Shown piece by piece: positions 37,253 through 47,019 of a DNA stretch of 64,000 nt; position 1 is the stretch's first letter; each line of letters opens with the position of its first letter. The stretch is from NCBI GenBank assembly GCA_025357835.1, contig JANYLM010000049.1, forward strand, positions 62,001-126,000, written 5' to 3'. The DNA comes from Gammaproteobacteria bacterium (GTDB lineage: Bacteria; Pseudomonadota; Gammaproteobacteria; Steroidobacterales; Steroidobacteraceae). The translations under genes and the position numbers were made by a program. The notes below the pieces were generated by a model. The model ran no database searches and was not told the DNA's origin. It was given only the letters and a program-made list of their open reading frames with translations.

Positions 37253-40200
37253 ATGACCGACATCAGTTCCCAAACTCTGCACATCGTCGCCAAGGAGCTG
37301 GCTACGACGCTGAACGACGCGCGCGCATCGCTCGAGGCATACGCCGAGCGTTCAGACCAGCGTGCGCTTCTCGAGAAGTGCGCAGACCAATTGCATTCCG
37401 CCCATGGCGTGCTGCGCCTGGTCGAGGTTTACGGCGCTGCGTTGCTCGCCGAGGAAATGGAGCACGTTACTCGCTATTTGCTGAGTACGGAGAATGACCA
37501 GAAGCGCCACGTCGACGGTCTCGATGCACTGATGCGCGCGATGGTGCAGTTGCCGACCTATCTTGAACGGGTCTTGTCGGGCGGCCGTGATCTGGCCTTG
37601 GTGCTGCTGCCTCTGCTCAACGATTTGCGGTCCGTGCGCGGCAGCCCCTTGTTGTCCGAGGGCACGCTGCTATTGCTCAATCTGAAATCCGATCAGCCGG
37701 CACAGCCGCAATCGCAGCGCCAGGGCGAGCAAATCATTTCGGTCGCGCAATGGGCCAGACGCCTGCGGCCGCGGTTCCAAATCGGCTTGCTGGGATACAT
37801 CCGGGGCGAGCGCCCCGTGCAGAATCTGGAAATTCTGGCGAAGGTGGCCGAAAAACTCGAACAGGTCGCCACAACCCAGCCGGTGTTTCAATTGTGGTGG
37901 GTCGTCGGCGCCATCTTGGAGGCGGTTCGCGCCAATGGCTTGGAAGGCAGTGCGACGCTGAAGCGCTTGCTGGGTCAGGCGGACCGGCAAATCAAAACGC
38001 TGTACGAACTCGGCGAAGGCCGCTACTGCGAGGACCCGCCGGTAGACTTGCTGAATAACCTGCTGTACTACGTCGCTCGGGCAACGACCATCGGCGGCCG
38101 CATAGCCGCGGTGCGAGCCTCTTTCAAGCTTTCGGAGCTGTTGCCCGTCGACGATTCCATCGAGCACGAGCGTGAAAGCCTGTCGGCGCCCAGCGTGAAG
38201 CTGATGCGTACGGTCGCCGCGGCCATCAAGGAGGACCTTTCCAAGGTCAAGGATGTACTCGATATATTCGTGCGCCGCGGCGGCGGCCGCAGCGACGAGC
38301 TCGTGCCTCAGCTGGAGTTGCTGAAGAAAATCAGCGACACACTAGGAGTGCTGGGACTTGGGGAGCTGCGGCAGCGGGTCCAGGATGAAATATCCGAGCT
38401 GTCCAACCTAGTGAGCGACGGCAAGGCGCCGGCCGAAGAATCATTGATCAAGGTTGCCGGTGTCTTGCTCTCAGTGGAAGACAGTCTCGACGATCAGCTG
38501 GTACGCCTGATTCTGCCCGCGGCTGCAAGCGCCGCGGCCGCGGATTTTCCGGCCGATCAAGATCTCGAATTCAGACAGGTCAGTGAGGCGGTGTTGCGCG
38601 AGTGCATCGTCAACTTGGCGCGCATCAAAGAGGCTGTTTCCATCGCCGTGCAGAAGCCCGGCGATTTTCCGCCGCAGGGCCTCGATAATGTACCGCAGTT
38701 GCTGCGAGGCATCACGGCCGGGCTATTGATGCTGGGTAAGGGCCGGGCGGTGGAATTGATGGACCAGATCGGCTCGCAGGTGCGCAAGCTGATCGAGCCC
38801 GGGGCGCCCGAGCCGGACGCCCTGCGCCTAGAAAGAGTGGCCGATGCCATCGTCAGCATCGAGTACTACATGGAAACGCTGCAGAGCGGGCGCAACGATC
38901 CATGGTACATGCTGGACAACGCCGAGATGTGCCTCAAGACTCTCGCCGAGGAAGCGCTGTCGCGGGTGCCGAATATCGGCATCTCGACCAGCGAAGCCGC
39001 CAAGACGATCAAGCTCGATCCGGTCGAGACCATCGCATTGGAGCGCACCAAACGCGCCCACGCGGCTACCAACCCTTTGATCGCGGTGCCAGAGCCGGAA
39101 CCCGTCGATCCGCAATTCGTCGAGCTGTTCATCGAGGAAGCCAAGGAAGAGATTGCCTCGATTCAAAGCAGCTTCCCGCAGTGGGACCAAAATCCCATGG
39201 ATTTGGAATCATTGGCGCTGATGCGGCGCAGCTTTCATACATTGAAGGGCAGCGGCCGCATGGTCGGCGCGCGCTCGATCGCGGAGTTTGGCTGGTCGGT
39301 CGAGAATTTGCTAAATCGAATCATCGACAAGACGCTGTCACGCACGCCCGGCATGATGGCTCTATTGCGCAGTTCGGTCGCCGCCCTACCGCAATTGGTG
39401 GAGCAACTGGAAACGGGGCGACCCAATCCGGTGCCCATCGACGCGCTGATGGCCCGAGCGTTCGCCTTAGCCGACGGCCGCGGAGCGGATCAGGGCACAG
39501 TTACCATCGTCCAGGAAGCTGCCGCGGCGCCGCCCGCAGCCGCGGTTGCGGTCGCCGTGGAACCCGCCACCGCGGCGCCGCCGATGGACCCCCTGCTGCA
39601 TGACATTTACAGCAAGGAGACTTCGAGCCATCTGACCGAGATTCGCGAATACTTGCGCAAACGCTCGGGTCAGCCGGCGCCGCACGACTTGCCGGAGCCG
39701 GTTTATCGCGCCATCCATACCTTGAGCGGCAGCTCGAAGATGGCCGAAGCACGGCACGGTATCCGCATCACCGAACCGCTGAATCACATCATGCGCAAAG
39801 TCTTCGACAGCGGTCACGGATTGTCGGACCAAGGGCTGGCAACCCTGGGCGATGCCGTCAGCGCCATTGATAACGTGGTGTCGCACATCAACGAATCGAC
39901 GGCGTTTTTCTCGGAACAGCCGTCGCTGCTGGCGCGGCTGCACAGCATCGAAATTGAACTCGACGCCGCGATCGCCCGCGAAGCAATCGACACCAGCGCG
40001 TCGGCCCTTGTTCCGGGACTCGCGCCGCCGCCTGAGCAAAGCGCCATACCGCCCGCCGAACTAGCAGATTCTGCAGCAAGCGCGGCGGCGGCTACCGCTG
40101 AAGAGTTCGATCACGAGATCGCGAACATCTACAGTGAAGAGGCCACCGAATTGCTTGAGGCGGCGGAAGTATCTTTGACCGCCTGGAACCGCGATCGCAA

Positions 40201-42535
40201 GGACAAGGAACGAGTCGCGGAACTGCAGCGGCAATTGCACACCCTCAAGGGGGGCGCCCGAATGGCGGGCATCAGCGCCATGGGTGATTTGAGTCACGAG
40301 CTCGAGACCTTGGTGATCGAGATCGACGGCGGTTTCGTGGCCGGCGACGATCACGCCCACGCCGTCATGCAGGCCAGCCTCGATGAACTCGCGGATATGC
40401 GCGACGTGGTGAGCAGCGGCAGGCTGCCGGCCGGCGCGACGGTGCTGATAGCGCGAATCCGGGATTTGGCGAACCCTGCGCGAACCGCGGCCGCTGTCGC
40501 GCCATCCGTTCCGGCGGCAGTAGCGGTAGTTGCGCCGCCCGAATTCGCAGCATCCATCGATGAACCGCCTTCCGTTGACCTGGTGCGGGCGGCGGCCCCG
40601 CAGGCATCGGCGCAGCAAGCGCCCGCCCCGATCGCCACGAGCGAGGATTCGACTCCGAGCCTAGAGTTGAGCAGCGTTGCGGTGTTGCCGGGACGCGAAA
40701 GCGCTCCGGCGGAACGGGTGGAGATGGCGCGCGTCGATGCCGATCTGCTCGACACCATGCTCAACAATGCCGGTGAGGTGAGCATCTTCCGCGCCCGCCT
40801 CGATCAGCAAGTCAACTCGATCGACTTCAATCTGGCGGAATTGGCGCGTACGGTAACGCGCCTCAAGGAACAATTGCGTGGCCTGGAAATCGAAACCGAA
40901 GCGCAGGTCCTCAATCGTCATCATGACGTGGAATCGAAGCGCAGCGATTTCGATCCACTCGAGCTGGATCGGTATTCTTCCCTGCAGCAGTACTCGCGCG
41001 CTCTCGCCGAGACCTCGGGTGACGTGGCGAGCATTCAGGGACTGCTCGAGACACTGACTCGGGAAGCGCAGAATCTGCTCACCCAACAGTCGCGGGTCAT
41101 CACCGAACTGCAGAATAGCCTGATGCGCACCCGCATGGTGCCCTTCCAGCGTCATGTGCAGCGCCTGACGCGCCTGGTGCGTCAGGCGGCCAACGACACG
41201 GGCAAGCGCGCGGAACTCGTCGTTCAAGGCGCGGCCGCGGAACTCGACCGGCAAATGTTGGAACGCATGGTCCCACCACTCGAACACATGTTGCGCAATG
41301 CCGTCGTGCACGGCATCGAGACTTCGGAACGCCGTACGACGCTCGGAAAGCCCGATGTCGGCCGCATCTCGGTCAGCCTCGAGCGCGACGGAGCGGAGGT
41401 CGTGATCGTGGTCGCCGACGACGGCGCCGGCATCAGCGTCAGGCTGATTCGCGAAAAGGCGGTCGCACTCGGACTTACCGACAACCAGGCAAAATTGACC
41501 GACGAGGAAGCCGTACAGCTCATATTGGAGCCTGGTTTCAGCACCGCAGGCCATGTCACGCAAGCGGCGGGACGCGGAGTCGGTATGGACGTCGTCGCCA
41601 CCGAAGTGAAGAAACTCGGCGGCGGGCTGTTCATCGATACGACCGCCGGCAAGGGATCGCGCTTTACGATTCGCTTGCCCTTCACATTGGCGATCAGCCA
41701 GGCATTGATAGTGCGCGTTGCCGAGGAAACTTATGCCTTGCCGCTGGCGACGGTGGAAGGTGTAGTGCGTTTGCCGAGAAACATCGTTGCCAGGCATCTG
41801 GGCAAGGACGCGCCTCTGTTCGAATACGGCGGGCAGAAGTATCGTTTCCAGCAGTTGGGATCGTTCGTGGGCCTGGGCGCTACACACCTTCCTGAATCGG
41901 ACGTGTCCATATCGGTGGTGTTGATCCGCGCTGGCGAGCATTCCACCGCTCTGGTTACGGATGAATTGGTCGGCAGCCGGGAAATCGTCGTGAAATCTTT
42001 GGGGCCGCAGATTTCGGGGATCCGCGGCATCGCCGGCGCCACGATCTTGGGCGACGGCCGCATCGTCATCATTCTCGACATGGGTTCGCTGGTGCGGTCG
42101 GAATGGCGCGCCCGCCCCACCGAGACCATGGTTCTGGATCAGAGCGATAGACGCACTTTCGCGCTGGTGGTCGACGATTCCATTACGGTGCGCCGCGTGA
42201 CGCAGCGTCTACTGGAGCGCAACGGCATGCGGGTGCTGACGGCCAAGGACGGCGTGGACGCCGTATCGCTGCTGCAAGAGCATCTGCCGGACATTATACT
42301 GCTCGACATAGAAATGCCGCGAATGGACGGCTATGAAGTGGCCGCCCACGTTCGCAACGATCCGCGTCTCAAGGACATTCCAATAGTGATGATCACCTCG
42401 AGAGTCAGTGAAAAACATCGGGCGCGAGCGATCGAACTCGGCGTCGACGACTATCTCGGCAAGCCCTATCAAGAAAGCCAGCTGCTCGATGCCATCGAGC
42501 CGCTCGTCAATCGCCGCGCCGCCGTCGCGAGATAG
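37253..42535 (+). CDS. chpA: Pil-Chp histidine kinase ChpA/PilL: multiple Hpt, HATPase, CheW-like, REC
   Basis: Hpt motifs SFHTLKGSGRM, AIHTLSGSSKM, LHTLKGGARM; HATPase AVVHGIETSERR, GRGVGMDVV; C-terminal REC FALVVDDSITVRRVTQRLL, LLDIEMPRMDGYE. Confidence 0.95.
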   Translation: MTDISSQTLHIVAKELATTLNDARASLEAYAERSDQRALLEKCADQLHSAHGVLRLVEVYGAALLAEEMEHVTRYLLSTENDQKRHVDGLDALMRAMVQLPTYLERVLSGGRDLALVLLPLLNDLRSVRGSPLLSEGTLLLLNLKSDQPAQPQSQRQGEQIISVAQWARRLRPRFQIGLLGYIRGERPVQNLEILAKVAEKLEQVATTQPVFQLWWVVGAILEAVRANGLEGSATLKRLLGQADRQIKTLYELGEGRYCEDPPVDLLNNLLYYVARATTIGGRIAAVRASFKLSELLPVDDSIEHERESLSAPSVKLMRTVAAAIKEDLSKVKDVLDIFVRRGGGRSDELVPQLELLKKISDTLGVLGLGELRQRVQDEISELSNLVSDGKAPAEESLIKVAGVLLSVEDSLDDQLVRLILPAAASAAAADFPADQDLEFRQVSEAVLRECIVNLARIKEAVSIAVQKPGDFPPQGLDNVPQLLRGITAGLLMLGKGRAVELMDQIGSQVRKLIEPGAPEPDALRLERVADAIVSIEYYMETLQSGRNDPWYMLDNAEMCLKTLAEEALSRVPNIGISTSEAAKTIKLDPVETIALERTKRAHAATNPLIAVPEPEPVDPQFVELFIEEAKEEIASIQSSFPQWDQNPMDLESLALMRRSFHTLKGSGRMVGARSIAEFGWSVENLLNRIIDKTLSRTPGMMALLRSSVAALPQLVEQLETGRPNPVPIDALMARAFALADGRGADQGTVTIVQEAAAAPPAAAVAVAVEPATAAPPMDPLLHDIYSKETSSHLTEIREYLRKRSGQPAPHDLPEPVYRAIHTLSGSSKMAEARHGIRITEPLNHIMRKVFDSGHGLSDQGLATLGDAVSAIDNVVSHINESTAFFSEQPSLLARLHSIEIELDAAIAREAIDTSASALVPGLAPPPEQSAIPPAELADSAASAAAATAEEFDHEIANIYSEEATELLEAAEVSLTAWNRDRKDKERVAELQRQLHTLKGGARMAGISAMGDLSHELETLVIEIDGGFVAGDDHAHAVMQASLDELADMRDVVSSGRLPAGATVLIARIRDLANPARTAAAVAPSVPAAVAVVAPPEFAASIDEPPSVDLVRAAAPQASAQQAPAPIATSEDSTPSLELSSVAVLPGRESAPAERVEMARVDADLLDTMLNNAGEVSIFRARLDQQVNSIDFNLAELARTVTRLKEQLRGLEIETEAQVLNRHHDVESKRSDFDPLELDRYSSLQQYSRALAETSGDVASIQGLLETLTREAQNLLTQQSRVITELQNSLMRTRMVPFQRHVQRLTRLVRQAANDTGKRAELVVQGAAAELDRQMLERMVPPLEHMLRNAVVHGIETSERRTTLGKPDVGRISVSLERDGAEVVIVVADDGAGISVRLIREKAVALGLTDNQAKLTDEEAVQLILEPGFSTAGHVTQAAGRGVGMDVVATEVKKLGGGLFIDTTAGKGSRFTIRLPFTLAISQALIVRVAEETYALPLATVEGVVRLPRNIVARHLGKDAPLFEYGGQKYRFQQLGSFVGLGATHLPESDVSISVVLIRAGEHSTALVTDELVGSREIVVKSLGPQISGIRGIAGATILGDGRIVIILDMGSLVRSEWRARPTETMVLDQSDRRTFALVVDDSITVRRVTQRLLERNGMRVLTAKDGVDAVSLLQEHLPDIILLDIEMPRMDGYEVAAHVRNDPRLKDIPIVMITSRVSEKHRARAIELGVDDYLGKPYQESQLLDAIEPLVNRRAAVAR

Positions 42536-42538
42536 CCC

Positions 42539-43015
42539 ATGTCTGATCTGCGCGATGAGCTGTACAGCTTACTGGTGCCGCTGGCGGGCGAAAGACTCAT
42601 TGTGCCGCGCGCCTGCGTGGCCGAGGTCATCGGCTATCAAGCGCCGGCTGAAATGACCAATGCGCCGCCTTGGTACGCAGGCCTCGTGAGCTGGGGGGGA
42701 CGCAGCATTCCGGTGGTATCTTTCGAAGGGGCCTTCGGACAGAACTTGCCGGCCGTATCCAGCCGCACCCGCATCGTCGTTTTTCACGCCTCCGGCGGCA
42801 CGCTGCAATCCGGATACTTCGGGATGCTGACTCAAGGGTTTCCGCAACTCGTGCGCGTGAATGCCGACGTGCTGCGGCCGGATCCTTCACGCAGCTTTCC
42901 GGAACGCTCACCCATCATCTGTCAGGTACGCATGATCAACGAGACGCCGTTGATCCCGGATTTGGAAAGGCTGGAGAAAATGATCGCCGAGGAGACCTCG
43001 GTGATGCCTACCTGA
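42539..43015 (+). CDS. CheW-like protein (ChpC-like)
   Basis: LYSLLVPLAGERLIVPRACVAEVIGYQ; WYAGLVSWGGRSIPVVSFEGAFG; directly downstream of chpA. Confidence 0.85.
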   Translation: MSDLRDELYSLLVPLAGERLIVPRACVAEVIGYQAPAEMTNAPPWYAGLVSWGGRSIPVVSFEGAFGQNLPAVSSRTRIVVFHASGGTLQSGYFGMLTQGFPQLVRVNADVLRPDPSRSFPERSPIICQVRMINETPLIPDLERLEKMIAEETSVMPT

Positions 43016-44103
43016 TCCGAGCACAGCGGGAATCGCGATCACCGCCTGCGGCAACATTGCCGAGGACGATCGCGAGGACATCGATAGCCGCGAGACGGCC
43101 CTGCGCAACCGCGCGTTTTCCTACCAGCAAACGGGAAACCTCGATCGTGCGATTGCCGACTATACGACGCTGTTGCGGCAATTTCCTGAGCGGCACACTG
43201 TCCAAGCGAAGACTTACCTGAATCGGGGCCTGGCGTACTTCCAAAAAGGTGATGAGGACGACGCCCTGGCCGACTATGGCAAGGCGGTGACTTTCGATCC
43301 GAAGCTGGCTTCCGTTTACATCAACCGCGCCACGATCTTCATGAAGCGTGGCGACAATGATCACGCCATCGCCGATCTGGACCGAGCATTGGCGCTCAAC
43401 CCCAAAGATGCAGCGATCTTCCTCAGCCGCGGCTCGGTGTACGCCCGTCATGGCGACAACGAGCGCGCCGTCGCGGACTTCAGCAGGGCCATTGAATTCA
43501 GCCCGAATAGCGCGGCGGCGTGGCTTGGACGCGGCCTTGCCTATCGAGCGATGGGGGAACCAGGCCTTGGGTCTCGATCCTAAAATGGTCTCCGCCTACG
43601 TGAATCGCGGGGCAGCCCATGTCCATAAGTCCGAATGGGACCTTGCGATCGCCGATTTCACCAGCGCCATCGAACTGGACCCCAAACAGTACGGCGCTTA
43701 CTTGAACCGCGGGCAAGCGCTGAAGGCCAAGCACGAGCGCGACCATGCCATCGCGGACTTCACTCAAGCGATACAGATTAATCCCACCGCCGTCGATGCC
43801 TACCGGCACCGCGCTTTCTTGCGCCAGGAAGCCAGCGACAGCCAAGGGGCCGTCGAAGACTACAGTCGAGCCATCCAAATCAATGCAAAAGATGCAGAGG
43901 CGTTGCGGGGTCGTGGCCTCGCGCACCTGCACCTGCATCAAACCGACCCGGCCATTGCCGATCTTAGCGCCGCCATTGCACTCAATCAAAGCGACGTCCG
44001 AGCCTTTCGCTATCCGGCACTGGCCTATGAGGAAAAAAAGGACGTCCGGCGCGCGGACTTTGATCTTGCTGCAGTACAACGGCTAGACCCAAAGGGCCGG
44101 TAA
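43014..44103 (+). pseudogene. Degraded TPR-repeat protein: no clear start codon and an internal frameshift near 43558
   Basis: TPR pattern runs in one frame to 43583 (...WLGRGLAYRAMG|EPGLGSRS*) and resumes in another frame (NQALGLDPKMVSAYVNRGAAHVHKSEWDLAIADF...). Upstream TPR-like sequence lacks ATG/GTG/TTG before an in-frame stop at 43002-43004. Confidence 0.7.
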
Positions 44104-44129
44104 CGCAAGTCTAAGCGGCGCGCGGCTAC

Positions 44130-44870
44130 CTACATATCGCCGAACCGCGCCTGCAGCCAGACCACCGCGGCGATGGCGGCGGTTTCGGTGCGCAATATGC
44201 GGGGTCCCAACCCGACCTGCGAAAATCCCGCGACCCGAAATGCCTCGAGTTCGTCGGGCGCGAAGCCTCCTTCCGGTCCAATCGCGATTTCCGCATCGGC
44301 GATCGCGCCGCCGGCCGAGCCGCTGGGATCCCTCGCCGCGGCCTCCGGCTCGAACACCAGCCGAGGCCCCGCGCACGGCGCCGGTTCTCCGAGGTAGTTG
44401 AGCAATGGTTGCGCGGCCTCGATGATCGGTAGGCGATTGCGGCCGCTTTGCTCGCAGGCGCTCAGTGCTACGGCCCGCCAATGAATGGCCTTGGATTCAG
44501 CCTGGGTTTTGTCGAGCCGTACCACGCTGCGCTGGCTCAACACCGGCACGACGCGCGCGACGCCGAGTTCCGTCGCCTTTTGCACGATGAAATCCATGCG
44601 GTCGCCGCGCGCTACACACTGCACCAGCGTAACGGCCAACGGCGATTCCCTATTCACGTGTCGACTGTCGCCCACGGCCACGGACACCCGCGAGCCGCGC
44701 ACGGCTTCGATGGCGCCATTGAATTCGCGCCCGTCGCCGCTGAACAAGATCAGCTCATCCCCGCCACGCGCCCGCAATACTTTCGCAAGGTGTGACGCGG
44801 TGTCGGGGGGCAGTTCCACCGTGCTACCCGAGGTCAGCGCCGCCTCGACAAAAACGCGAGTCAATCGCAC
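44130..44870 (-). CDS. rsmE: 16S rRNA (uracil(1498)-N(3))-methyltransferase
   Basis: HLAKVLRARGGDELILFSGDGREF; KATELGVARVVPVLSQRSVV; AIGPEGGFAPDELEAFRVAGFSQVGLGPRILRTETAA. Confidence 0.95.
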   Translation of the reverse strand: MRLTRVFVEAALTSGSTVELPPDTASHLAKVLRARGGDELILFSGDGREFNGAIEAVRGSRVSVAVGDSRHVNRESPLAVTLVQCVARGDRMDFIVQKATELGVARVVPVLSQRSVVRLDKTQAESKAIHWRAVALSACEQSGRNRLPIIEAAQPLLNYLGEPAPCAGPRLVFEPEAAARDPSGSAGGAIADAEIAIGPEGGFAPDELEAFRVAGFSQVGLGPRILRTETAAIAAVVWLQARFGDM

Positions 44871-46234
44871 GTGGCAAGCTCGATTCCGTCCGCCGCGACT
44901 TGCACCATCAAGTCCATTTCAGTCTCATCGACGATGTAGGGTGGCATGAAGTAGACCACATTGCCGATGGGGCGCAGCAGCACTCCATTTTGCAGCGAGT
45001 GCCGGTAGATGAGTTGCCCGCGTCGCTCGGTCCAGGGATAGGGCTCGCGGCTGCGCTTATCCTTGACGAATTCGACGGCTAGGATCATTCCGCATTGCCG
45101 GACCTCGCTCACATGCGGATGATCTTCGAGTTGGCGGGCGCGTTGTCCGAGATAGGCAGCCTTTATTCGATTGCTCTCGATCGGGCGTTCGGTCGCAAAT
45201 ATGTCGAGCGTCGCCAGCGCGGCCGTACATGCGAGCGGATTGCCGGTGTAACTGTGCGAGTGAAGGAAGGCAGTTAGGTTCGTATACTCGTCGTAGAAAG
45301 CGGCGTAGACGTCTTCGGTGGTCATCACCGCCGAGAGCGGCAGGTAGCCGCCGGTAAGGCCCTTCGACAGGCACAGAAAGTCCGGCGATATGGACGCCTG
45401 CTCGCAGGCGAACATGGTTCCAGTCCGCCCAAAGCCGACGGCAATTTCATCGGCGATCATATGCACGCCGTAGCGTGTACAGGCCTCGCGCAGGCGAGTC
45501 AGATACACCGGATGATACATACGCATGCCACCCGCGCATTGCACCAGGGGCTCCACGATGACCGCCGCCAGCTCCGCGGCGTGCTCGGCCAACAAGCGCT
45601 CCATGTGCGCGAACTGCCGCAGCGCATAGGCTTCGCAGGACTCGCCGGGCTCACGGTTGTAGGAGTCGGGCGACGGCGCCGTCAAAACGTCCATCAGAAG
45701 CGGCTTGTACAAAGTCTTGTAGAGTTCGACACTGCCGACCGCCAAGGCGCCGAGCGTCTCACCGTGGTAGCTGTTCTGCAGCGTCATGAAGCGGGTCTTT
45801 TGCGGCAGTCCGCGATTGCGCCAATAGTGGAAGCTCATCTTCAGGGCAACTTCCACGGCAGCGGAGCCGTTGTCCGCCAAAAAGCAGCGCGTCAAGCCCG
45901 GCGGGGTCAGCGCAACCAGCTGTTCGGCGAGGCGTACCGCTGGCTCATGGGTGAATCCGGCGAATATCACATGCTCGAGCTTGTCCAGCTGCGCGCTAAG
46001 CGCTGCGTTGATGCGCGGATTGGCGTGCCCGAACAGGTTGACCCACCAGGAACTCACGGCGTCGAGATAGCGCTTACCCTCAAAATCCTCGAGCCAAGCG
46101 CCAGAACCGCGTCGAATGGCGACCAAGGGCAGGGTTTCATGGTCCTTCATCTGCGTGCAGGGATGCCACAATACGCGCAGGTCGCGCGCCGCCAGCGACG
46201 CAGAATGGAGCTGATTTTCGGGAATTGCGTTCAT
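44861..46234 (-). CDS. bioA: Adenosylmethionine--8-amino-7-oxononanoate transaminase
   Basis: LWHPCTQMKDHETLPLVAI; SYHGETLGALAVGSVELYK; MIADEIAVGFGRTGTMFACEQASISPDFLCLSKGLTGGYLPLSAV. Confidence 0.95.
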   Translation of the reverse strand: MNAIPENQLHSASLAARDLRVLWHPCTQMKDHETLPLVAIRRGSGAWLEDFEGKRYLDAVSSWWVNLFGHANPRINAALSAQLDKLEHVIFAGFTHEPAVRLAEQLVALTPPGLTRCFLADNGSAAVEVALKMSFHYWRNRGLPQKTRFMTLQNSYHGETLGALAVGSVELYKTLYKPLLMDVLTAPSPDSYNREPGESCEAYALRQFAHMERLLAEHAAELAAVIVEPLVQCAGGMRMYHPVYLTRLREACTRYGVHMIADEIAVGFGRTGTMFACEQASISPDFLCLSKGLTGGYLPLSAVMTTEDVYAAFYDEYTNLTAFLHSHSYTGNPLACTAALATLDIFATERPIESNRIKAAYLGQRARQLEDHPHVSEVRQCGMILAVEFVKDKRSREPYPWTERRGQLIYRHSLQNGVLLRPIGNVVYFMPPYIVDETEMDLMVQVAADGIELATCD

Positions 46235-46290
46235 AGTGGAGGAATTGTCGCATATGCTAACGCCTGTAACGGCACCCCGAGGATGCGGAA

Positions 46291-46875
46291 TTGCAGGTCG
46301 ACCCCGACAGCGGATTGATGCGCGGCGCTCGACAGATCGCTTCGCCCAACTATGACTCGCGGCCGGCGGGGGTCGAGCCGGATCTGATCGTCATCCACGG
46401 CATCAGTCTGCCGCCTGGAGAATTCGGCGGCCCGTGGATCGACCGGTTGTTCACCAATACCCTGCCCGCAGAAGTGCATCCTTACTTCGCCGAAGTGGGA
46501 TCATTGCGCGTGTCGTCGCACTTAGTCGTGGATCGCAACGGCGCCGTAACGCAGTATGTCAGGGTCAACGAGCGCGCCTGGCATGCGGGCAAGTCCCTTT
46601 ACCAAGGCCGGGAAGCCTGCAACGATTTCTCGGTGGGGGTTGAACTCGAAGGGACCGATACCCAGTCCTACGAGCCCGCGCAGTACGGCGCCCTAGCGGA
46701 GGTGGTGGCCGCGCTGTGCGCTGCCTATCCTCGCTTGTCCACGCACCGCTTGGTCGGTCATAGCGACATTGCACCCGGCCGCAAAACCGACCCCGGCCCG
46801 GCATTCGACTGGCCGCGCGCCCGCCGGCTGATTGCCGCCGCCGTGTCCGCGTACGGAAATCCCCTACAGCGGTAG
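46291..46875 (+). CDS. ampD: 1,6-anhydro-N-acetylmuramyl-L-alanine amidase
   Basis: PDLIVIHGISLPPGEFGG; VSSHLVVDRNGAVTQYV; RAWHAGKS; VGHSDIAPGRKTDPGPAFDW; TTG start. Confidence 0.93.
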   Translation: MQVDPDSGLMRGARQIASPNYDSRPAGVEPDLIVIHGISLPPGEFGGPWIDRLFTNTLPAEVHPYFAEVGSLRVSSHLVVDRNGAVTQYVRVNERAWHAGKSLYQGREACNDFSVGVELEGTDTQSYEPAQYGALAEVVAALCAAYPRLSTHRLVGHSDIAPGRKTDPGPAFDWPRARRLIAAAVSAYGNPLQR

Positions 46876-47019
46876 TCCGCCGGACCCTCAAGGATAGGCA
46901 GACGTGAACTTCGTCACGCTCTGCACCGGTATATTTTCGGGCCAAAACCAGCAGATTTCCCAGTTGGGGCCGACACTTAACAGGACGCCGTAAAATCGTA
47001 CCGGTGACCGGGAGGGCAA

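Noticed and set aside
40661-41941. 426-aa minus-strand ORF inside chpA
   Set aside because: Antisense to conserved HATPase/CheW domains of ChpA; no motif of its own.
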